Under the pieces are notes generated by a model. It was not told the origin of the DNA. It ran no database searches and saw only the letters and a list, made by a program, of their open reading frames with translations. Below, piece by piece: positions 33,900-41,511 of a DNA stretch of 64,000 nt. The DNA lies in assembly GCF_008085905.1 (NCBI RefSeq), contig NZ_VSFF01000008.1:248001-312000 (forward strand). The letters run 5' to 3'. Within the stretch, counting starts at the first letter, position 1; the number at the start of each line of letters is the position of its first letter. A program made the position numbers and the translations under genes. Source of the stretch: Actinomadura syzygii. GTDB lineage: Bacteria; Actinomycetota; Actinomycetes; Streptosporangiales; Streptosporangiaceae.

Positions 33900-34331
33900 T
33901 CAGTTGATGGTGATACCGCCGTGCACGTCCCTCACCTGGACGACCTTGTCGGCTTTTCCAGTGAATACATTCGTGACGCCGTCGTCATTCGCCATCGTTT
34001 CGACACGTGCCTGGCTGAGGCGATTCTCGACCTCGAACCGGAATTCGGCGTCCTCGATCACGGCGTTACGGAGCGCGACTTTGAGATCGTCGGCGAACCC
34101 GGAGTCGTCGGCCATTGTCCGCCGCAGCGCCTCGGCCAACCGTGCGAGCCCTTCGCCGCCGCCGGACGCGATCGCGCCCTCCAGAACCTCTTCCTCAGCG
34201 GGACGTCCCCGGAAACGCTCGCGCACCTTCCGGCACAGCGCGGCGACGCCGTCCCTGACCGGTTCCCCGGTGAGCTCGACCGCCCTGCCCGCCGCCGCCG
34301 TCGCGACAGCCAAGGTAAACGGATCAGCCAT
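33900..34331 (-). CDS. Small helical protein with RHIM/BASS-like C-terminal motif
   Basis: The 143-residue protein is helical and rich in Ala, Arg and Glu up to about residue 118 (TLAVATAAAGRAVELTGEP, GLARLAEALRRTMADD, AEFRFEVENRLSQARVE). After a short polar linker it ends NVFTGKADKVVQVRDVHGGITIN. This end strongly recalls the actinobacterial VVQxxxIHGGVxx tail, described in the literature as a prokaryotic amyloid-signalling (RHIM-like, BASS) motif that links NLR-type receptors to effectors. The helical part is unrecognised. No STAND gene is adjacent; the nearest is the NB-ARC gene at 3841. GC content falls in and upstream of this gene (33900-34480), hinting at transfer. Confidence 0.6.
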   Translation of the reverse strand: MADPFTLAVATAAAGRAVELTGEPVRDGVAALCRKVRERFRGRPAEEEVLEGAIASGGGEGLARLAEALRRTMADDSGFADDLKVALRNAVIEDAEFRFEVENRLSQARVETMANDDGVTNVFTGKADKVVQVRDVHGGITIN

Positions 34332-34621
34332 CGGTCACATCCAAAGCGTGGGGGAGGGGACCGCATTGACGATACCCCGAGTGAAGGTTACTCTCCCGCC
34401 CAACCTTCTGTAACTACGTCCGTTTATGGACTTTTAAGCAGAAAACAATGGCCATGCCAACCAGAATCGCCATTTTAGCCGCGCGGCACTGACGATGACC
34501 GCGACGCCGTCCGCGTCGGCCGCCGCCGTCCCGCACCGCGTCCCCGGCCCGGACACGATGACCATGGCGCCAGCGCCTGAACGCGGCCGGATGGTAGTAG
34601 GGGTTTGTGCAGTCGGCGGGG

Positions 34622-35473
34622 TCAGGGTTTGCGGAGGACGCCGCCGAATTCTTTGGCGCGGCGCCAGTCGGCTGAGGCGCCCAGGAGGTGGCGCAGTTCC
34701 GGGTCTACGGGTTCGAGGGGCGGTTGGGTGGTGTCCGGGCGCCAGTCCACGACGTTGACCAGGCCCGGGTCGACCGGTTCCAGGTCGCGGACGAAGTCTG
34801 CGACCTGGTCGGGGGTGCGGCTTTTCCAGCGCATGCCGACGCTGCGCATCGTCGCGGTGAATTCGTCGGCCGTCCGCTGGTCGATGCCGATGAACTGGGA
34901 CAGGGCGAGGTAACTGTCCGAGGGCAGCGCGTTCGCGACCGTGGTGATCGTGTGATGGGCCGTGGCGTCGTCGGGAATCGAGTGCGGCACCGACAGGAAC
35001 AGCGCGGCGACGGGCTGGGTGAAGTCGATGAGGCGACGGGTGTCCAGATCGTCGAGCACTTCGCCGGGATCGGTCATGTCCCGGCCGATTACGGTGGTGT
35101 GCTCGTTGTCGGCGAGCAGGGCGCGGCCATGGGTGAGGACGATCGGATCGTTGTCGACGTAAACCACGTGCGCTGTCGGTTGGAAACGCTGTGCCACCTG
35201 ATGCACGTTGTGGTGGGTGGGGAGTCCGCTGCCGAGGTCGAGAAACTGCGTGATGCCGACGTCGCGTGCCAGGAAGCGGACCACCCGGTAGAGGAACAGG
35301 CGATTGGCCCTGGTCGCGTCGAGCGCCTCTGGGAATCTCTCGTTGAGCGCCAGCACGGCGGCCCGGTCGACGGCGTAGTGGTCCTTGCCGCCGAGCGCGT
35401 AATTGTACATTCGCGCAGGTGTAGGGACGTCTACCGAGAAATTCGCGTGAATCGAGGGGCCGTCCGTTGGCAT
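34622..35473 (-). CDS. SAM-dependent methyltransferase of the DUF574 (PF04672) type
   Basis: The 283-residue protein has the family signature VPTPARMYNYALGGKDHYAVDR, then FLDLGSGLPTHHNVHQVAQR (SAM motif I) and VVYVDNDPIVLTHGRALL. Families of this type are expanded in filamentous actinomycetes, often near regulators and natural product genes; the acceptors are mostly unknown. ATG 35473 has GGGGAG 6 nt upstream. It stands alone, between the RHIM-like small gene and the ligase gene. Confidence 0.9.
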   Translation of the reverse strand: MPTDGPSIHANFSVDVPTPARMYNYALGGKDHYAVDRAAVLALNERFPEALDATRANRLFLYRVVRFLARDVGITQFLDLGSGLPTHHNVHQVAQRFQPTAHVVYVDNDPIVLTHGRALLADNEHTTVIGRDMTDPGEVLDDLDTRRLIDFTQPVAALFLSVPHSIPDDATAHHTITTVANALPSDSYLALSQFIGIDQRTADEFTATMRSVGMRWKSRTPDQVADFVRDLEPVDPGLVNVVDWRPDTTQPPLEPVDPELRHLLGASADWRRAKEFGGVLRKP

Positions 35474-35833
35474 GGCAGACTCCCCTATCGTCCAAGCCAG
35501 CAACCGGGGGCGACAATGCTACCGGGAAAATCAACGGTGCAGGATCAGCGCTTTCAGGTGACGGTCAGCCGACATTCAGTTAGCGAGGGTCGCGCAGGCG
35601 GCGATAGCGCTCCGCCCCGCCGCTAAATCGGTGACGGGCCCGATGGGCGGAGCGATGGGGAGCGCGGCCGCCGGGGCCGAAACGTCGTGAGCAGCGGGAC
35701 CTCCGCGACGACGTCGATTGCTCGGCCGCGCCGGTCGCAGTATTCACGTTCCATCCATGCTGGGTTAACCCCTCTATCGTCGCTCGTCGCCAGACTTATT
35801 TGTCCCCTCAGGTTCATAATTGAATGGATTACC
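35474..35833. other. Divergent intergenic region, 360 bp
   Basis: This region lies between the leftward DUF574 methyltransferase and the rightward ligase. The right part (35750-35830) is AT-rich and includes CATAAT at 35815-35820, a possible -10 box 14 nt before the ligase GTG. A minus-strand frame at 35623-35817 is described separately. No inverted repeat was found. Confidence 0.4.
35623..35817 (-). CDS. Doubtful 64-codon ORF divergent to the ligase
   Basis: The frame starts MNLRGQISLATSDDRGVNPAW and ends in Arg/Pro-rich sequence. Its middle (about residues 22-45) has GC-rich third positions, as in real genes here. It lies back to back with the asparagine-synthetase-like gene and could be a substrate peptide, but no leader motif of a known RiPP class is present and no clear ribosome site was seen. 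It is listed as a candidate only. Confidence 0.15.
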   Translation of the reverse strand: MNLRGQISLATSDDRGVNPAWMEREYCDRRGRAIDVVAEVPLLTTFRPRRPRSPSLRPSGPSPI

Positions 35834-37654
35834 GTGCGTTCATATCTCGCCGTCATAGCGTCATCGCCTGGAGGTCGGCTGCCCGAGGTGGTCCTTGAGG
35901 CGGCGGAGGCCGCGGCGGTCGACTCCATTCCGGTGCCGCCGGAACATCTCGAATCCGGGCGCTGGGTCTCGGGCGACGGCGGTGTCGCGCTTCTGTCCTG
36001 GTCGAATGAGCCCCGGCACGAACTCCTGCCGCGGCCGCTGATCGAACGCGGTGGACGGGTGCTCGGATACTGCGGCTATCTCGGCGAACCCGAGGACGAC
36101 GAGCGGAAACTGTTCGATTCCGACCGGTTGGGCGACGCGGCCGAGTCGCTCGGCGGATGTTTCTCGGTGTTCCGCGCGGGCGAGCACGAAGTTCAGGCGG
36201 CGACGTCGATCGCGCGGGTCTGCCCCGTCTACTACGCGGAGGCGGGCGGGGTCTTCGTCGCGGGCAGCCGGGCCCTTCTCGTCCATCTCGTCGCGCGGGC
36301 GGCGGCGACGAACATGGCCAGGCCGTCGGTCGACCTCGACACCATGGCGCTCCAGCCGATGGTCCGGCACGGGTTCTTCACGAACGATGAGACGCCGTTC
36401 GCCGGTGTGCGCGCGTTGCCCGCGGCCAGCACGATCACGGTCCGGCCCGGCGGGCGGCCCGACATCGTCACGGCGCCGCTGCCGGAGGTGCTGCCCGCCC
36501 CGACCGGCGCCCGCGCGGCCCGCGAGCGCGTCGGACGGCTCGCCGAGGCGCTGATCAAGGCCGCCGCGCCGCTGGCCAGGCACGACGAACCCGTCAACCT
36601 GGCCCTGTCGGGCGGCCGCGACAGCCGCGTCATGGCTTCCATCCTCCGGGCCGCCAAGGTCCCGATGACGGCCACCACCCACGGTTTCGCGGACGACCCC
36701 GACGTCATCCTGGGGACGGAGATCGCCCGGCGGCTCGGCATCGAGCACAAGGTCAACCGGACGGTCACCGCCGAGAACCAGACGTCCGTCGATGTCGCCC
36801 ACCCGTTCCTCAGGGCCTACGACATCATCCGCACGTGCGAGGGAATGACGTCGGCGTACGAGCGCGTCAACAACTGGGCCCCGTACAACTTCACCCCGAA
36901 GACGTCCGGGTCGGGCGGCGAGACTCTGCGGGGCGGTTTCCTCTACGACCAGAAGGACCAGAGCCCGGCCGGGCTCCGGAAACGGGTCGAGAGCATTTTC
37001 AAATCCGGCAGCGCCTTCCTCACTCCGGAGGCCAACGCGCGGGCGGCGGAACTGCACGGCGAATGGGCGGAACGCACCGAGAACGACGGAGCCGGGGTGC
37101 TCGACCTGCTTTACCTGTTCTACCGGTCGGGCCGCTGGATCGTCGGCTCCCACACCGCCACCCTGATGAACGGGCCCTATTACCATCCCTTCTTCGACAA
37201 TCGCGTCGTCCGGGAGGCGCTGGCGCTTCCCGCCACCTGGCGGGCGAACGAGGAAGTCGTGTTCCGGCTGATCGAGACGCTGGCCCCCGAGATCGCCGAC
37301 GTCCCGCCGGAGGGGAAGCGGTGGCGTTTCGAGGCCAACTCGCCGCGGCGCCTGCGCGAATGGCCCGCCTGGCGGCGCCGGGCGGCGGTCCTGCCGGTGG
37401 GACGGACCGCCGGCTTCAACTGGCGGAAGTCCTACGACGAGAACTTCCTGGCCATTCTGCGCGACCAGGTCCTGAGCGCGCCGCCGGAGCTGTTCGACAT
37501 CGTCGACGAGCGCAGGGCCAAGGAGCATTTCGCCTCGGTCCCGAAGGGCTGGGCCAACCAGACCTGGCACATCTACACGCTCGCGGTCCTGCTGTCGGGC
37601 GAATGGCGCGACGCTCGTCCCGACCTGCCGGACGTCACCATTCCGATCCCGTGA
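35834..37654 (+). CDS. Asparagine-synthetase-like amide-forming ligase without glutaminase cysteine
   Basis: The 606-residue protein has an N-terminal half of the class II glutamine amidotransferase fold (VLGYCGYLGEPEDDE, ESLGGCFSVFRAG, FVAGSRALLVHLV) but begins VRSYLAVIA, so the N-terminal Cys needed for glutamine hydrolysis is missing. The C-terminal half has the ATP pyrophosphatase loop LALSGGRDSRVMASIL and later GSGGETLRGGF. Such Cys-less homologues use an amine other than ammonia from glutamine, as in beta-lactam synthetase or lasso peptide cyclases. No lasso leader peptidase or recognition gene is near. GTG 35834 matches the fold start; longer frames to 35687 lack support. Confidence 0.75.
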   Translation: MRSYLAVIASSPGGRLPEVVLEAAEAAAVDSIPVPPEHLESGRWVSGDGGVALLSWSNEPRHELLPRPLIERGGRVLGYCGYLGEPEDDERKLFDSDRLGDAAESLGGCFSVFRAGEHEVQAATSIARVCPVYYAEAGGVFVAGSRALLVHLVARAAATNMARPSVDLDTMALQPMVRHGFFTNDETPFAGVRALPAASTITVRPGGRPDIVTAPLPEVLPAPTGARAARERVGRLAEALIKAAAPLARHDEPVNLALSGGRDSRVMASILRAAKVPMTATTHGFADDPDVILGTEIARRLGIEHKVNRTVTAENQTSVDVAHPFLRAYDIIRTCEGMTSAYERVNNWAPYNFTPKTSGSGGETLRGGFLYDQKDQSPAGLRKRVESIFKSGSAFLTPEANARAAELHGEWAERTENDGAGVLDLLYLFYRSGRWIVGSHTATLMNGPYYHPFFDNRVVREALALPATWRANEEVVFRLIETLAPEIADVPPEGKRWRFEANSPRRLREWPAWRRRAAVLPVGRTAGFNWRKSYDENFLAILRDQVLSAPPELFDIVDERRAKEHFASVPKGWANQTWHIYTLAVLLSGEWRDARPDLPDVTIPIP

Positions 37655-37681
37655 CCGGCTGACGCCCCCGCCGAGGCGCGA

Positions 37682-37708
37682 GGTCACATTCGCGGTGTTC
37701 CGTCGGTC
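37682..37708 (+). promoter_or_regulatory. ECF41-type promoter of the sigma factor gene
   Basis: GGTCACA (37682-37688), 16 bp, then GGTC (37705-37708). The published ECF41 consensus is TGTCACA-N16-CGTC. The same arrangement occurs at 38656-38682 before the VOC gene, so the sigma factor is probably autoregulated. Confidence 0.65.
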
Positions 37709-37748
37709 AGTGCTGTGACACGGCCGGACGAACGGATGTGACGCGCGC

Positions 37749-38639
37749 ATGGACGACGAGCAGTGGTTGGCGGAGCGGTTCGAGGCGCAGCGCGCCCGGC
37801 TCAGAGCGGTGGCGTACCGGATGCTCGGCTCGCTGAGCGACGCCGACGACGCCGTCCAGGAGGCGTGGCTCCGGCTCAGCGGCGCCGACAGCGGCAAGAT
37901 CGAAAACCTTGGCGGATGGCTGACGACGGTGGTCGCCCGCGTCTCGCTGAACATGCTGCACTCACGCCGGACGCGCCGCGAGGAGCCCCTGCACGCCGTC
38001 CACCCGCCAGAGCCGGTCATCGACCGGATCGACCGGATCGATGGCGTCGCCGACCCCGAGCATGAAGCGCTGCTGGCCGACTCGCTGGGCCTCGCCCTGC
38101 TGGTCGTGCTGGACACACTGAGCCCGGCCGAGCGGCTCGCGTTCGTCCTGCATGACATGTTCGCGGTGCCGTTCGACCAGATCGCGCCCATCGTCGACCG
38201 TTCCCCGGAGGCGGCGCGCAAGCTCGCCAGCCGGGCCCGGCGCCGCGTGCGGGTCGAGGAGACCGTCCCCGACTCAGGTCCCCGGGCCCAGCGCGAGGTC
38301 GTCGAAGCCTTCCTGGCGGCCGCGCGGGACGGGGACTTCGACCGGCTGCTCCGCGTCCTCCACCCGGACGCCGTCCTCAGAGCCGACCTGGGTCCCGCCT
38401 CCGGGACGAGCGAGGTCCGCGGAGCGGCGACGATCGCCCGCCAGGCGACGGCCTTCTCGCGCCTCGCGCCCGCCGTCGAGATGGTGCTGATCAGCGGCGC
38501 GGTCGGGACGCTCACCAGGCAGGACGGCGTGGCCACCTCGGCCGCCGGGTTCACCGTCCGGGGCGGCCGGATCGTCGCGATCGACATCCTCGCCGACCCC
38601 GAGCGCCTCCGCCGCCTCGATCTGACCGCCCTCGACTGA
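37749..38639 (+). CDS. ECF41-type sigma factor with SnoaL-like C-terminal domain
   Basis: The 296-residue protein has sigma region 2 (RLRAVAYRMLGSLSDADDAVQEAWLRL), region 4 (LSPAERLAFVLHDMFAVPFDQIAPIVDRSPEAARKLASRARRRV) and, from about residue 178, a SnoaL/NTF2-like domain ending ILADPERLRRLDL. That end corresponds to the NPDKL motif of the ECF41 group. The interdomain PPEP resembles the WLPEP linker of the group. In ECF41 factors the extension works as a built-in regulator in place of an anti-sigma factor. A matching promoter lies upstream of this gene and of the VOC gene that follows. Confidence 0.88.
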   Translation: MDDEQWLAERFEAQRARLRAVAYRMLGSLSDADDAVQEAWLRLSGADSGKIENLGGWLTTVVARVSLNMLHSRRTRREEPLHAVHPPEPVIDRIDRIDGVADPEHEALLADSLGLALLVVLDTLSPAERLAFVLHDMFAVPFDQIAPIVDRSPEAARKLASRARRRVRVEETVPDSGPRAQREVVEAFLAAARDGDFDRLLRVLHPDAVLRADLGPASGTSEVRGAATIARQATAFSRLAPAVEMVLISGAVGTLTRQDGVATSAAGFTVRGGRIVAIDILADPERLRRLDLTALD

Positions 38640-38655
38640 CCGGCCCCTGAGGGGC

Positions 38656-38682
38656 GGTCACATTCGTCCGCCGCCGTTGGTC
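38656..38682 (+). promoter_or_regulatory. ECF41-type promoter of the VOC gene
   Basis: GGTCACA (38656-38662), 16 bp, then GGTC (38679-38682), 35 nt before the ATG. The first eleven bases (GGTCACATTCG) and the -10 context (GGTCA) are the same as at 37682-37709. Confidence 0.65.
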
Positions 38683-38717
38683 ATACCGGTGACCGCACGA
38701 ACGAAGAGGGGACAACG

Positions 38718-39107
38718 ATGCTGGAAGCAATCGCCTATGCGAGCGTCTTCGTCAGCGACCAGGACAAGGCGCTCGACTTTTACACCAACGTTCTCGGGTT
38801 CGAGCGCCGCCTCGAAAACCCGACGCCCGACGGCCCCCGATTCCTGACGGTCGGCCTGCCCGGACAGGATTTCCAGTTGGTCCTCTGGCCGGGAACTCCC
38901 GGACAGGCCCAGCCGATCAAGAGCCACATTCCCGGGGCCTACACCATCGACACCGACGACTTCGAGCGGGAGCACCAGGAGTTGACGTCGCGCGGCGTCC
39001 GGTTCGAGACCGAGGTGATGGAGTACCCGTGGGGCAGCCTCGCGATTTTCCAGGACCCCGACGGCAACCGGCTCCAACTGCGCGGACTGCGAAAAGCCGC
39101 TAGCTGA
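38718..39107 (+). CDS. VOC (glyoxalase/bleomycin-resistance) family protein
   Basis: The 129-residue protein has two beta-alpha-beta-beta-beta modules: SVFVSDQDKALDFYTNVLGFERR, then TIDTDDFEREHQELTSRGVRF, EYPWGSLAIFQDPDGNRLQLRG. Members are metal-dependent isomerases, dioxygenases or antibiotic-binding proteins. The PDGN-x-LQL end keeps the usual metal-ligand area, but the first-strand His is not evident (AYASVFV). The ECF41-like promoter upstream makes it the probable target of the sigma factor next door. A GAGGGGAC ribosome site precedes the ATG. Confidence 0.88.
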   Translation: MLEAIAYASVFVSDQDKALDFYTNVLGFERRLENPTPDGPRFLTVGLPGQDFQLVLWPGTPGQAQPIKSHIPGAYTIDTDDFEREHQELTSRGVRFETEVMEYPWGSLAIFQDPDGNRLQLRGLRKAAS

Positions 39108-39151
39108 CCATCGGTCAGAACAGGCGCACAGGTCCCACGGGCGCGCGCTGA

Positions 39152-39183
39152 GGCCCGGTCTCGCCGCGAGGCGAGGCCGGGCC
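39152..39183. terminator. Bidirectional hairpin between VOC and binding-protein genes
   Basis: A 14-bp stem with one G:T pair (39152-39165 with 39170-39183) and a GCGA loop lies between two convergent genes. Confidence 0.65.
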
Positions 39184-39194
39184 GCAGGGCGTCG

Positions 39195-40454
39195 TCAGCC
39201 CACCTTGTAGTCGGGGGTGATCTGGGCGCGGTAGAGGCCGGTCTCCGCGACGAGGCCGCCCTCGGCCGCCGCGTCCACCCTGGAGATGAACGTCTCGGTC
39301 GACGCGGGCGCGCCCGGGACGGTGAAGTCCATCGGCGCCATCAGCCCGCCCGTGTCCAGGCTTTTCAGCTTCCGGTAGGACGTGCGCAGCCCCTCGCGCG
39401 TGAGGTCCTTCTCGGCGCACGCCCGCTTGAGGGCCTCGCCGAGCACCTGCGCGGAGACGTAGCCGTAGTCGGCCAGCGCGTTCGCGGGCGCGTCCGGGTG
39501 CTTGGCCTTGAACGCGGCGGCCACCTCCTTCGGCCCCGGAGCGTCGGCGCCGTAGGGGGCGTAGGACGTCAGGACGGTCAGGTTCTTCTCCAGCGCGGCG
39601 CGGACGGGCGTGTCGAGCAGGGCCGGGTCGAAGCCGGGCGCCTGCGTCAGGATCGGGACGTCCATCCCGATCGAGCGGGTCACGCCCGCGACGGACGCGG
39701 TCTGCCGGGCGGACGCGCTGAGCAGGATCGCCTTCGCCCCCTCGGCCTTCATCTTGGTGACCTGGGCGGTGAGGTCCGCGTCGGTCGCCTTGATCTGCGC
39801 CCCCCTGATCGTCAGGCCGAGCCGTCCCGCCGCCCACGAACTGCCCCGGAAGGCGTTGGCACCGTACTCGCCCTCGAAGTAGATGTGGCCGATCGTGTCG
39901 CCCTTCGCGAGCAGCTTCCGCTTCGTCGTGACGTAGTCCAGGCCGTTGATCATGTCGATGTCATAGGTGCTGCCGAGCACCACGAGGTACTCGCTCGACA
40001 GCAGCGAGGACGCGAACGAGGACGGCACGGTCAGCAGCTTCTTCGCCCTGATCTCCGGCTCCAGCGCCGCCGTCATCGGCGAGCCGAGCAGGTGCGTGAT
40101 GCCGAGCACCCGCGGCTCCAGCTCGCTGAAGGCGACGGTGGCCTTCTGGACGTCGTAGCCGTGGTCCTTGACCACCAGTTCCAGCTTGCGCCCGCAGATT
40201 CCGCCGGCCGCGTTGACCTTGTCGATGTAGAGCTGGTTGCCCTGGACCTGGGTGCGGCCGAGCGGACCGAAGACGGCGCCGGACAGGTCGCTGATCGCGC
40301 CCAGCTTGATCGTCTTCGCGGTGACGCCGGGGCCCGTCCGGACTCCGTCCCCGCCCGCGCCGTCCCCGCCCTCAGCGGCCTTGCCGCTGCAGCCTCCGAC
40401 GAGCACCGCCAGGCAGAGCGCGCCGAGCGCGGTCCATCGTGATCGTGATGGCAT
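39195..40454 (-). CDS. Branched-chain-type ABC transporter substrate-binding lipoprotein (LivK-like)
   Basis: The 419-residue protein has a signal peptide ending in the lipobox VLVGGC. The body is a type I periplasmic binding protein: IKLGAISDLSGAVFGPLGRTQVQGNQLYIDKVNAAGGICGRKLELVVKDHGYD. These receptors bind branched-chain amino acids, amides, urea or aromatic acids. Being beside an IclR gene and an acyl-CoA ligase, an aromatic or acyl substrate is more likely than leucine, which is inference. AAGGGA precedes ATG 40454. It is last in a five-gene order: livF, livG, livH, livM, livK-like. Its first 83 nt overlap the end of the livM-like gene. Confidence 0.88.
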   Translation of the reverse strand: MPSRSRWTALGALCLAVLVGGCSGKAAEGGDGAGGDGVRTGPGVTAKTIKLGAISDLSGAVFGPLGRTQVQGNQLYIDKVNAAGGICGRKLELVVKDHGYDVQKATVAFSELEPRVLGITHLLGSPMTAALEPEIRAKKLLTVPSSFASSLLSSEYLVVLGSTYDIDMINGLDYVTTKRKLLAKGDTIGHIYFEGEYGANAFRGSSWAAGRLGLTIRGAQIKATDADLTAQVTKMKAEGAKAILLSASARQTASVAGVTRSIGMDVPILTQAPGFDPALLDTPVRAALEKNLTVLTSYAPYGADAPGPKEVAAAFKAKHPDAPANALADYGYVSAQVLGEALKRACAEKDLTREGLRTSYRKLKSLDTGGLMAPMDFTVPGAPASTETFISRVDAAAEGGLVAETGLYRAQITPDYKVG

Positions 40455-41511
40455 TGGGTGTTCCCTTCCGAGCCTTCTGAGCTTTCCGAGCCTGCTGGGC
40501 CGAGCCGATGACGAAGGCGACGATCGCCGCGCCGTAGAGCATGCGGACGGCGGTGGCGGCGTCGACGCCGTCCTCGCCGGGCCGCGCGAGGAACCCGATG
40601 TCGTCGCCGTAGTGGGAGAGGACGAGCGGGAGCCCGGTGACGAAGGCCGCGCCGACCGCCGCGCCCCGGACGGAGCCGAGGCCGCCGATGACGACCATCG
40701 CGAGGTACTCGATGGACAGCACCAGCCCGAAGTAGTCGGGGACGATCCGCCGCGCGGTGAGCGCGATCAGGATCCCGGCGAGCCCGGCGTACATCGCGGA
40801 GAGGACGAACGCGCCCGCCCGGTACCGGCGGAGCGGCACGCCCATGCTCGCGGCGGCGATCGGGTTCTGCCGCATGAGGCGCATGGCCCGTCCGGGCCTG
40901 CCGCGGACGATCCGTCCGGCGACGACGTAGCCGGCCACGGCGCACGCGAGCGCCACGTACCAGAGGCGCTCCCTGGCCCCGAAGGGCACGCCCAGCAGGA
41001 CGAGCTCCGGTTCGTCGCCGGTCAGCCGGAACCCGAACACCGACAGCTCGGGGACGGACCGTCCGTTGAACCCGCCCGTGACCGGACGCGCGTTGAACAG
41101 CACGTGCTGCCCGAGGAACACCAGCCCGAGCGAGGCGACGCCGAGGTAGAGGCCGTTGAGGCGTCCGGCGACCGGGCTGAACGCCAGCCCGGCGCCGCCC
41201 GCGAGCGCGACGGCGAGCAGCGCGGCGAGCGGCGTCGGCAGCCCGGCCCCGGCGAGCGTCGTCCCGGCGGACCCGGCGCCCGGCTCGCCCGCCAGGAAGG
41301 CGTAGCCGTACGCCCCGGCGGCGAGGAAGAAGGCGTGCGCGAGGGAGAGCTGCCCCGCCGTCCCGACCAGGACGGTGAGCCCGATCGCGCCGATGATCGC
41401 CGCCATCATGAACGCGCCGACCTGCAACCAGAAGGCGTCGAGGTAGAAGGGCATCGCGACCAGCACGCCGAGCGCCGCCACCGTCCCGACGGTCCGCATG
41501 ACCCTAGACAC
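40372..41511 (-). CDS. Branched-chain-type ABC permease (LivM-like)
   Basis: The 379-residue protein has about nine membrane segments, with IIGAIGLTVLVGTAGQLSLAHAFFLAAGAYGYA (the conserved GQxSLxxxxFxxxGAY), AMRLMRQNPIAAASMGVPLRRYRAGAFVLSAMYAGLAGIL and YLAMVVIGGLGSVRGAAVGA. The extra 27 residues at the end (KGTPNAITITMDRARRALPGG...) are basic and run over the start of the binding-protein gene in another frame, an unusually long overlap of 83 nt. The start overlaps the livH-like stop by 8 nt. Confidence 0.9.
   Translation of the reverse strand: MSRVMRTVGTVAALGVLVAMPFYLDAFWLQVGAFMMAAIIGAIGLTVLVGTAGQLSLAHAFFLAAGAYGYAFLAGEPGAGSAGTTLAGAGLPTPLAALLAVALAGGAGLAFSPVAGRLNGLYLGVASLGLVFLGQHVLFNARPVTGGFNGRSVPELSVFGFRLTGDEPELVLLGVPFGARERLWYVALACAVAGYVVAGRIVRGRPGRAMRLMRQNPIAAASMGVPLRRYRAGAFVLSAMYAGLAGILIALTARRIVPDYFGLVLSIEYLAMVVIGGLGSVRGAAVGAAFVTGLPLVLSHYGDDIGFLARPGEDGVDAATAVRMLYGAAIVAFVIGSAQQARKAQKARKGTPNAITITMDRARRALPGGARRRLQRQGR

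Noticed and set aside
35834..37654. Lasso peptide cyclase
   Set aside because: No leader-recognition protein, leader peptidase or precursor with a lasso leader is present nearby; the similarity is only at fold level.
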